5,448 nt of DNA. Origin: Armatimonadota bacterium. GTDB taxonomy: Bacteria > Cloacimonadota > Cloacimonadia > Cloacimonadales > TCS61. Below are positions 1-5,417 of this stretch, one piece after another. The stretch lies in NCBI GenBank assembly GCA_030612605.1, contig JAUWNO010000169.1, forward strand, positions 1 through 5,448, in the 5' to 3' direction. The notes beneath the pieces were generated by a model, which was given only the letters and a program-made list of their open reading frames with translations, did not search any database and was not told the DNA's origin. Position 1 is the stretch's first letter; each line of letters opens with the position of its first letter. The position numbers and the translations under genes are program-made.

Positions 1-555
1 AAAATATTTCTCCAACTGTTTTCCTAGAATTTCATCAAGATAATAATTTTCTGTAAATATCAGATACTCTTTTTTTGAACCAAAAAGGTCATTAACCAAC
101 AATACATCAAAAGGAAAATTAGCTCTTTTTCCAATACATTCATGATAATTTGAAAATTTCCATTTATCAGCAGCAGAAACCAAACCTGCTTTTACAGGAT
201 TAAAATGAATATAATAAATTAAATGCTGCAAATATTCCTCTTTATCTATCAATCTTTTCTTTGGTTTTCCTTCAAATAAAGTTCCGGTTCTGTTCTGTTG
301 TTTATTTACTGCAAGTGTATAACCTGAAAATAATACTCTCAACCATTCAGACAAGGGGACATCAGATTCTTGTTGAAGCAAAAAATGAAAATGATTTGGC
401 ATTAAACAAAAAGCAATAATATTAACAGAGTATTTCTTGTGACTTTTCTTCATTTGTCTGATTAAATATTCGTAATTTTCAGAACAGAAAAAAATCTTTT
501 CTTTATTGCAACCACGATTATAGATATGATAAAAATTTCCTTCTTCGTAAATCAT
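1..555 (-). CDS. REP-associated tyrosine transposase (RAYT), IS200-like Y1 family; C-terminal end outside the window
   Basis: This encodes a single-strand DNA nickase/transposase of the Y1_Tnp HUH superfamily. 185 codons are visible and the frame is still open at base 1. It starts at ATG 555, preceded by AAAGGA seven bases upstream. The HUH metal-binding motif is clear at residues 53-60 (PNHFHFLL; H55 and H57). The RAYT signature YYIHFNPVKAGLV is at 114-126 and supplies the candidate nucleophile tyrosine (Y114 or Y115). The segment GTLFEGKPKKRLID (91-104) and the later WKFSNYH (132-138) also match this family. RAYTs are usually single-copy domesticated genes that act on REP hairpins rather than moving themselves. 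The mismatched inverted repeats at 571-775, directly upstream, fit that role. It follows rmuC on the same strand but across a 230-base repeat-filled gap, so it is probably a separate unit. There is no sign of frameshift or decay in the visible part. Confidence 0.9.
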   Translation of the reverse strand, partial: MIYEEGNFYHIYNRGCNKEKIFFCSENYEYLIRQMKKSHKKYSVNIIAFCLMPNHFHFLLQQESDVPLSEWLRVLFSGYTLAVNKQQNRTGTLFEGKPKKRLIDKEEYLQHLIYYIHFNPVKAGLVSAADKWKFSNYHECIGKRANFPFDVLLVNDLFGSKKEYLIFTENYYLDEILGKQLEKYF

Positions 556-570
556 TTTTGTATCCTTTCA

Positions 571-685
571 CTTTCCGAAGCTTCCCCCAAAGGAATTCTT
601 CACTCCGTTAGATATTAGTCTAATCAATAACAAGAAAATCAAAATCAAGTATTATCTAACGGGGTAAAAATTAAGATTCGGAAAG
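571..685. repeat. REP-like hairpin unit 1 (arms 571-583 and 673-685)
   Basis: Arm CTTTCCGAAGCTT pairs with AAGATTCGGAAAG over 12 of 13 positions; the only mismatch is G580 against A676. The loop is long (89 bases) and contains its own 13-bp hairpin (602-665). The element ends 15 bases upstream of the RAYT start codon and its arm overlaps nothing coding. By analogy with known RAYT loci, it is probably the cognate REP-type target of the neighbouring transposase. The pairing is read directly; the functional role is inference. Confidence 0.65.
602..665. repeat. Nested inverted repeat inside unit 1
   Basis: ACTCCGTTAGATA (602-614) pairs with TATCTAACGGGGT (653-665) over all 13 positions, one being a G.T wobble. 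The loop is 38 bases and starts with the near-palindrome ATTAGTCTAAT. Read on the minus strand, the 602-614 arm carries GGAG, one of the tetranucleotides described next to REP hairpins, but that may be chance. It could be a small inserted element; I see no flanking target-site duplication. Confidence 0.55.
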
Positions 686-725
686 TTTTCTCTCAACCGG
701 CTTTTTCAGTCCTTCTTCATCTCAA

Positions 726-775
726 CCTTCCGAATCTTATTGCGAGAGAAAAATTGGAAGAAAAGCTTCGGAAGG
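726..775. repeat. REP-like hairpin unit 2, inverted relative to unit 1 (arms 726-738 and 763-775)
   Basis: CCTTCCGAATCTT pairs with AAGCTTCGGAAGG over 12 of 13 positions around a 24-base loop; the mismatch is T735 against C766. Read on the minus strand the arms become CCTTCCGAAGCTT and AAGATTCGGAAGG, which restores the same G.A mismatch as unit 1 at the same place. Unit 2 is therefore an opposite-strand copy of unit 1 with a shorter loop, as in a BIME. It begins 10 bases after the rmuC stop codon and could also protect or end the rmuC transcript, although no clear U-tract follows. Confidence 0.65.
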
Positions 776-785
776 TAAGGTTTGG

Positions 786-2138
786 TTATTCAATCATATC
801 TGTAACGTCTTCCTCAATAAACTTTTCCGGAATGTTTTTACTTGCTTTTGCACCCAATTTTTTGATGTTTTCCACTCTCGAAATCAGGTTTCCTCTTCCT
901 GTGGAAAGTTTCTTAATTGCATCCTGAAATGATCTATTTGACCTTTCGATATTCACTCCGACTTTCTCCAAATCTTCCAACATTCGCACAAAGGCATCAT
1001 AAAGATTTCCACTTTGTCGGGCGATCTCCATTGCATGTTTAGTCTGGTTATCCTGACGCCAGATAGATTCGATAGTTCTTAAAATAGCCATTAACCCACT
1101 GGGTCCGATAATTATTACTTTTTTATCTAAAGCATATTTGAATAAAGAACTATCAGGATGCAAAGCTATGGTAAAACTGGCTTCAATGGGCATAAACAAG
1201 AAAACATAATCCGGGGTATTCAATCCTTCTCTGGTTTGATAGTGCTTGTTATGCAGGTCGTCAATATGAGACCTGATGGATCTTTCCAATTCTTTTCTGT
1301 AACCTTTTTTCTGTTCTTCAGTTTCCGAATTCACTAATCTTTCATAGGCAATTAAAGAAACTTTTGAATCTATAATTATGTGTTTATTGTCTGGAAATTT
1401 TATAATAAAATCAGGTTTTGAAGGAGTTCCTTCTTCACTTTTTAAACCCATTCCTCTGCCTTGAGTTTCGTACTCGATACCTTTTCGTAATCCCGATTCT
1501 TCTAAAGTTTTTTCCAAGATAACCTCACCCCAGTTTCCCTGAACTTTCACATCACCTTTCAGCGCTTTGGTAAGATTGGAAGCATCATCACTGATTTGTT
1601 TGTTCAGTTTTTCCAGGTTTCGAATTTGCTCTATCAGGGAAATATTGGTTTTCAGATTTTCTTTGTGTGTGAATTCAACTTTATTTTCGAACTCCATTAT
1701 TTTTTCTTTCAGAGGTTTGAGAATCTCATCAAGATTTGCTCTGTTTTTTTCGGTAAATTTGCTGCTTTTTTCCTCAAATATTTTATTTGCCAGATTTTCA
1801 AAAGCATCGGTAAATTTAGTTTGCATATCTTCAATTTCTTTTTTCTGATTTTCTAATTTTTCCAGAAGATTCTCATTTTTTGTATTAACCTCAGAAAAAG
1901 CAGAATTTAAAGAAAAAATCTTTTCTCTTTCAGTTGAAAGTTCTTCTTTATTTATTTTTAGATCTTTTTCTAAAAGACTTTTTTTAGCTTCAGCATTACT
2001 TCTGTCTTCTGTTAATTCGATAATTTTTTTATTCAAATTATCTGCTTCATGTTTGGAAATCCCTTTTTTTGATTTCAAGAATAAACCGATAATCAATCCA
2101 CCCAGAACTATCCCTAAAATTAGGTAAATTATTTCCAT
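786..2138 (-). CDS. rmuC: RmuC family DNA recombination protein
   Basis: This is a 450-residue membrane-anchored protein of the RmuC family (PF02646). In E. coli, rmuC was identified as limiting inversions at short inverted repeats, and the core is thought to have a nuclease-like fold. One N-terminal membrane helix (about 3-21) is followed by a long charged coiled coil (about 28-195). The conserved RmuC core then shows QGNWGEVILEKTLEESGL (200-217), KPDFIIKFPD (241-250), IIIDSKVSLIAYERL (254-268), DYVFLFMPIEASF (310-322) and LRTIESIWRQDNQ (353-365). Length and domain order are normal for the family. The start is ATG 2138 with GGAG five bases upstream. It lies 34 bases downstream of add on the same strand with no visible terminator between them, so the two are probably co-transcribed. 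Inverted repeats begin 10 bases after its stop codon. Confidence 0.95.
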   Translation of the reverse strand: MEIIYLILGIVLGGLIIGLFLKSKKGISKHEADNLNKKIIELTEDRSNAEAKKSLLEKDLKINKEELSTEREKIFSLNSAFSEVNTKNENLLEKLENQKKEIEDMQTKFTDAFENLANKIFEEKSSKFTEKNRANLDEILKPLKEKIMEFENKVEFTHKENLKTNISLIEQIRNLEKLNKQISDDASNLTKALKGDVKVQGNWGEVILEKTLEESGLRKGIEYETQGRGMGLKSEEGTPSKPDFIIKFPDNKHIIIDSKVSLIAYERLVNSETEEQKKGYRKELERSIRSHIDDLHNKHYQTREGLNTPDYVFLFMPIEASFTIALHPDSSLFKYALDKKVIIIGPSGLMAILRTIESIWRQDNQTKHAMEIARQSGNLYDAFVRMLEDLEKVGVNIERSNRSFQDAIKKLSTGRGNLISRVENIKKLGAKASKNIPEKFIEEDVTDMIE

Positions 2139-2172
2139 TTCATCTCCAAATAAAATTATTCATTTTAAATTA

Positions 2173-3246
2173 TTACATTTTTTCTTGAATCTTGATTTTA
2201 CCTTTCATTTCAGATTTCTCTAAAGCTTCCAGCTCTGCTAAAGCATTATTCAGAACGACCACACGTGCTCTGTAAGGTATGAAAGCGCTTTTGAAACCGT
2301 TAATAATGATGTGCTTAACATCAGTATATTCCAATCCCAATTCATTGATCGCCAGCATATATTCGTCTGTCAATGTTGTATCAGAAACCAAGCGATTATC
2401 AGTATTGAGTGTAACTCGCAAACCGTAATCATAATAAAAATTCAGAGGATGATGTTTTAGAGTTTTAACAGATTTAGAATGAAGATTGCTCGTTATGCAG
2501 ATTTCAAGAGGAATGCGATGATCATTTACATAATTCAGAAGGTCGCCATCCTCGATAAGACGTGTTCCATGACCCAACCTGTGGGTGCTGCAATAGTGCA
2601 GAGCCTCATGAATACTTTTGGGACCGTAAGCTTCTCCGGCATGAATAGTAATATTTATATTATTATTGATTGCCAGATAAAATGCTTCTTTATGCTCTTT
2701 TGCCGGATAATTATACTCCGAACCTGCCAGATCAAATCCGATCACACCTTTGTTCTTATAAGCAACTGTCAATTCTGCCAAAGTTAAGGATGTTTCAGGA
2801 TCCATATTGCGAATTCCACAAACAATTACACCGGTTTTTATATTAAAGTCCTTTTCTGCTGAAAATAATCCATCCAATACAGCATCAATAATCGCAGTTA
2901 ATTTCAACCCTTTTTGTGTATGCAGAATAGGAGAATATCGCACTTCCATATAACGTATATTTTCTTTTGCTGCATCCTCTGCCAATTCATAGGCAGCACG
3001 CTTCAGAGACTGCTTTGTCTGCAATACACTCAGTGTAACTTTAAAAGCTTTCAAATATTCATCCAGGCTTTTGCAATCTTTACCGCAGCAGACTATTTTC
3101 TTAAGCTCTTGCGGATCATTTGATGGAAGTTTTACATTTTGATCTTTTGCCAAATCAATAATCGTGGACAATCTCAAAGACCCATCCAGGTGAACATGCA
3201 AATCTGTTTTTGGCAGTTTTTCTATGAATTCTCTTTTCAATTTCAT
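2173..3246 (-). CDS. add: Adenosine deaminase
   Basis: A zinc-dependent cytosolic enzyme of the amidohydrolase (TIM-barrel) superfamily that converts adenosine or deoxyadenosine to inosine or deoxyinosine plus ammonia in purine salvage. At 357 residues its length is normal. The motifs are in the expected order: zinc ligands H17 and H19 in TDLHVHLDGSLR (14-25), H202 with catalytic E205 in HAGEAYGP (202-209), catalytic H226 in RLGHGTRL (223-230), LEICITSN (247-254), and the last metal ligand D283 in LNTDNRLVSDTTLTDEY (280-296). The second residue of the classical Asp-Asp pair is Asn (N284). I recall TDNR as a common bacterial variant, so this is not taken as loss of function. DCKSLDEYL (57-65) is also typical. 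ATG 3246 has GGAG five bases upstream. It appears to be the first gene of an add-rmuC unit, with a promoter-like block at 3275-3332. Confidence 0.95.
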   Translation of the reverse strand: MKLKREFIEKLPKTDLHVHLDGSLRLSTIIDLAKDQNVKLPSNDPQELKKIVCCGKDCKSLDEYLKAFKVTLSVLQTKQSLKRAAYELAEDAAKENIRYMEVRYSPILHTQKGLKLTAIIDAVLDGLFSAEKDFNIKTGVIVCGIRNMDPETSLTLAELTVAYKNKGVIGFDLAGSEYNYPAKEHKEAFYLAINNNINITIHAGEAYGPKSIHEALHYCSTHRLGHGTRLIEDGDLLNYVNDHRIPLEICITSNLHSKSVKTLKHHPLNFYYDYGLRVTLNTDNRLVSDTTLTDEYMLAINELGLEYTDVKHIIINGFKSAFIPYRARVVVLNNALAELEALEKSEMKGKIKIQEKM

Positions 3247-3274
3247 ATTTTCTCCAAATATATATTTATTTTTT

Positions 3275-3332
3275 TATTTTATGAATACTTAATGAGAAAT
3301 TTTCAATGGGTGTTTTGGTGTCAAAGAAAAAA
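3275..3332 (-). promoter_or_regulatory. Promoter-like region of add with a block shared with the seven-helix gene
   Basis: On the minus strand TTTTTTCTTTGACA (3319-3332) holds a perfect TTGACA. It is followed 23 bases later by TCATTAAGTATT (3284-3295) and an A-rich tail ending at 3275. The same two pieces occur upstream of the 5188 gene (5326-5393). A good -10 hexamer 17 bases from TTGACA is not evident, so the exact promoter is unassigned. The position, just before the add ribosome binding site, suggests a promoter or operator. Confidence 0.4.
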
Positions 3333-3381
3333 GTAAAGTGGGATTGCGGACTTTGCGATTTTATCTTATAAATATCTCTTC

Positions 3382-3396
3382 GCAGGAAATTCCTGC
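3382..3396. repeat. Short palindrome after the 3415-4260 gene
   Basis: GCAGGAA and TTCCTGC form a 7-base inverted repeat around a single A (realistic stem 5-6 bp). It lies 18 bases past the stop codon of the upstream minus-strand gene. No U-tract follows on the minus strand, so it is a weak terminator candidate. It could instead be an mRNA 3'-end hairpin or a remnant of the same repeat type as 4455-4486, since both are followed by GAAG on the minus strand. Confidence 0.35.
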
Positions 3397-3414
3397 TGCT
3401 GGTTCAGACTAAGT

Positions 3415-4260
3415 TTATTTAAACTTCGACGGAGTTATGGTATAGAAATCAATATGATAAAGACAATCATTCCTATTTGTATTTGGAATTCGCAATCCAG
3501 CAACTTGAGACTCTGAATTTTCCATCCAGTTTCTCAAATTGTTAAGAACGAAAAAATCTGATTTCAAAATTCCTTTATCAAATATTGTCCAGTCGTTTAG
3601 TACTAATTTTATATTTTTCAAATCTACTGCCAATTCAGAGCTTATAAAAAACTCAAAAAAAGATGATTGAAAATCTCTAATTGTATATTCTTTTTCGAAG
3701 CCAAATCCCAAGAACAAATCAATATCAAGCTGATTGTTTTGTATAGTTATTAAAAATTCCGAATAAGTAGACGACACATTGAGATCATCTCGGTTAGTTT
3801 TTGTAGCAGTTAATGAATATGTAGAAGGATCCGTTTTAAAGCCTTTAATTTTATAATTTGCATCTAATGCAGATGTCCGAAAATAGATTAATAAATTAGA
3901 GAAATCTTCACAACTTGGGAAAGGATTGAAAGTTAGAGATAATGTTACATAATGAATTTTGTTATCAAAACTTCCGTAAAACTTAGTTGTTAACTCACTC
4001 TTTTCAGTGATTTTTTTTAATTCTAAAAAAGCTTGATCTCTTTCATTTTCGATTTGTTTTTGTATAACATTATTAAAGTACCATATTCCCAGTCCTGAGA
4101 TTATTATAAGTATAGAACAGATTAGAATAATTTTATGGAGAATTCTTCTGCTTTTATTGCTATAATTATGTTTTTTTTTAACGTAATTTAAAATAATATT
4201 GATAATCGAACTAATTACTATCACATATTGTGATAGATTTCTCCAAAAAAGATATTTCAT
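3415..4260 (-). CDS. Hypothetical membrane-anchored protein with two N-terminal helices
   Basis: I do not recognise a family for this 281-residue protein. A hydrophobic segment at about 11-27 is followed by a basic loop (KKKHNYSNKSRR, 28-39) and a strong second helix at about 42-62. A short charged, probably helical stretch (65-90) leads into a domain of about 190 residues rich in alternating hydrophobic and polar positions, suggesting beta structure. By the positive-inside rule the basic loop is cytoplasmic, so the C-terminal domain would be outside the membrane. It has only two cysteines (C117 and C266), which could form a disulfide. No catalytic motif, lipobox or sorting signal is visible. 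ATG 4260 is supported by GAGG four bases upstream. Part of it looks more AT-rich than the neighbours: 25% GC in bases 3841-3900, counted by hand on that line only. It may be accessory DNA. Confidence 0.75.
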   Translation of the reverse strand: MKYLFWRNLSQYVIVISSIINIILNYVKKKHNYSNKSRRILHKIILICSILIIISGLGIWYFNNVIQKQIENERDQAFLELKKITEKSELTTKFYGSFDNKIHYVTLSLTFNPFPSCEDFSNLLIYFRTSALDANYKIKGFKTDPSTYSLTATKTNRDDLNVSSTYSEFLITIQNNQLDIDLFLGFGFEKEYTIRDFQSSFFEFFISSELAVDLKNIKLVLNDWTIFDKGILKSDFFVLNNLRNWMENSESQVAGLRIPNTNRNDCLYHIDFYTITPSKFK

Positions 4261-4332
4261 TTTACCTCATATTCATCTAAACTGATAATGCATGAAACAC
4301 TTTAAAGATATCACTAAATATTTATCTGCTAA

Positions 4333-4386
4333 TTCATCAATCTTAACGCACTTCATCAAGATCATTGGTTAATACATTATTGTCAA
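4333..4386 (-). promoter_or_regulatory. Promoter-like TTGACA and spaced direct repeats upstream of the 4260 gene
   Basis: On the minus strand a TTGACA (4381-4386, within TTTGACA) lies about 120 bases before the start codon. Downstream are two copies of TTGATGAA (plus-strand TTCATCAA at 4352-4359 and 4333-4340), 19 bases apart start to start. No clear -10 hexamer is seen. Two helical turns of spacing would suit a dimeric regulator, but two 8-mers in AT-rich DNA can be chance. The rest of the 241-base gap shows no credible ORF. Confidence 0.25.
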
Positions 4387-4454
4387 ATTAAAAATTTCAT
4401 AGATATTAAACCCACCAATCTTCAAAAAGAAAATTGCAGAATTTTATTGTTGTT

Positions 4455-4486
4455 CTCGCTTCATCCGGTAACTGCCGGATTACGAG
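4455..4486. repeat. Imperfect two-part hairpin after the seven-helix gene
   Basis: The inner stem ATCCGG (4463-4468) pairs with CCGGAT (4475-4480) around a 6-base loop. The outer stem CTCG (4455-4458) pairs with CGAG (4483-4486) across small internal loops. It begins 15 bases past the stop codon of the 4502-5188 gene. It is GC-rich against an AT-rich background but has no U-tract on the minus strand, so it is at best a weak terminator. A dispersed intergenic repeat is an equally good reading. Confidence 0.4.
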
Positions 4487-4501
4487 TCGGAAACTCCAGG
4501 T

Positions 4502-5188
4502 TTAAGGATGGATTCTGTTCAGTTTGCGTTCCAGGTATATCAACCTGGTTAGAAAGAGTGCAAATAATAACGCATAATGGCACATGACTGAAGGTAAGGC
4601 ACCGGTGAAAGAAGAAATAGCAATCACAGTCATCATCGATGGTATAATGAATGCCATCGATCCCAATAGAATTTGACCAAGCAATAGACGCTGGTTATGG
4701 TCTTTACAAACTATCACACCATACGCTGATAAAAACAAAATGCTGAACAAGCCCAATTGATATAAACCGGCGTAGATAAGATATGCTGGCATCGGGTTGG
4801 AATAATGAGCAAATATTACGGAGCAGACAGTTTCGGATACAAATTCTTTTTTAAAAAATATCCAGATGATGATCAATAGGGATAAAAAAAATAGAATACT
4901 CGAGTACCAGTGAATGATAATTTTTTTTGTTGGATATAAATGAGCAATTAGCACAACACAAATTGGAGGAAGCCAGATAATCACCATAAAAGCAAGTCGT
5001 GACAGAAATATATAACTATTTGGATTTGAACAAATTATGACTTCAAGGATCTGATAAATTGCTAACAGGATTAAGATAGCAGCAGCATTATAAATGATCT
5101 TTTTTCTACCAGCTCCCAGCAAAGCCCAGACAGCAACCGAAATTTCAAAAAAAGCAGTAATTAGCGAAAGTATTGGTGAGTAGTTCAT
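4502..5188 (-). CDS. Seven-helix integral membrane protein, resembling a stand-alone 7TM sensor input domain
   Basis: This is a 228-residue protein made almost entirely of membrane helices: about 5-26, 31-53, 59-85, 90-112, 134-160, 168-192 and 198-219, with short connecting loops and a short charged tail (ERKLNRIHP). Size, helix number and the last pair of helices resemble the N-terminal 7TM regions found on some histidine kinases and diguanylate cyclases (HisKA_7TM type). Here nothing follows the last helix, so any signalling partner would be another protein. The family assignment is tentative. The start chosen is ATG 5188 because GGAGG lies five bases upstream. The frame stays open to base 5296 and could use TTG 5245, but that start has no comparable ribosome binding site. 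A 14-codon ORF with its own binding site sits just upstream (5260-5304). The next gene downstream is 241 bases away. Confidence 0.75.
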   Translation of the reverse strand: MNYSPILSLITAFFEISVAVWALLGAGRKKIIYNAAAILILLAIYQILEVIICSNPNSYIFLSRLAFMVIIWLPPICVVLIAHLYPTKKIIIHWYSSILFFLSLLIIIWIFFKKEFVSETVCSVIFAHYSNPMPAYLIYAGLYQLGLFSILFLSAYGVIVCKDHNQRLLLGQILLGSMAFIIPSMMTVIAISSFTGALPSVMCHYALLFALFLTRLIYLERKLNRIHP

Positions 5189-5259
5189 ACTAACCTCCAA
5201 AAATAAATAAATAGTGTCTGCTCGCATGAACAGAGCTGCGATCAATATCGCACTGATAA

Positions 5260-5304
5260 TTACAGGGTCAAATGGAAGAAGACAATGAGAAAGTTCTTAA
5301 TCAT
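5260..5304 (-). CDS. 14-codon upstream ORF: leader peptide or frameshift remnant
   Basis: ATG 5304 follows AGGTGGTGAA, a good ribosome binding site, and encodes MIKNFLIVFFHLTL before a TAA stop. The 7TM gene begins 71 bases further on in another frame. That other frame is open from 5296 and reads a hydrophobic stretch (DPVIISAILIAALF, then MRADTIYLFLEVS) directly into the 7TM protein. A one- or two-base indel would fuse the peptide, this stretch and the 7TM protein into one reading frame. It may be a true leader, an ancestral start broken by a frameshift, or a sequencing error. The 7TM protein has seven helices without it, which argues against a required fusion. Confidence 0.3.
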   Translation of the reverse strand: MIKNFLIVFFHLTL

Positions 5305-5325
5305 TTCACCACCTTTTGTTTGATA

Positions 5326-5393
5326 TATTTTATTTAATACTTAATGAAATCCACACAAACATCGTTATATTAAAAAACGTGTCAAAGAAAAAA
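5326..5393 (-). promoter_or_regulatory. Promoter-like region of the seven-helix gene with the block shared with add
   Basis: On the minus strand TTTTTTCTTTGACA (5380-5393) is followed 32 bases later by TCATTAAGTATT (5336-5347) and an A-rich tail to 5326. The 22-base block differs from its partner at 3275-3295 by one indel and one substitution. GATGTTTG lies 19 bases after the TTTG, five of six matches to the Bacteroidetes -7 consensus TAnnTTTG. The partner site lacks that match, so this reading is weak. Confidence 0.4.
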
Positions 5394-5417
5394 TTATGGA
5401 CATAAAACGCTGAAAAA

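Noticed and set aside
571..775. CRISPR array
   Set aside because: The repeats alternate in orientation, the spacing is irregular, and there are no cas genes.
1323..1329. TTCCGAA inside rmuC
   Set aside because: A single 7-base match to the REP arm core, without the rest of the arm or a partner arm nearby.
1567..1856. Two plus-strand open frames of 86-93 codons opposite rmuC
   Set aside because: They lie antisense to the coiled-coil part of a clear RmuC gene, are rich in Phe, Ser and Ile from reverse-complemented Lys/Glu codons, and have no family signature.
2139..2172. Terminator or promoter between add and rmuC
   Set aside because: The 34 bases are AT-rich with no stable stem; they only contain the rmuC ribosome binding site.
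2479..3336. Three plus-strand open frames opposite and just beyond add
   Set aside because: They are antisense to conserved adenosine deaminase motifs, and none has a convincing ribosome binding site or domain.
3343..3359. Small hairpin ATTGCG/TGCGAT
   Set aside because: Only six pairs, two of them wobbles; expected by chance in an intergenic region of this size.
5189..5245. TTG start at 5245 for the seven-helix gene
   Set aside because: No Shine-Dalgarno sequence precedes it, while ATG 5188 has GGAGG at ideal spacing and already gives seven complete helices.
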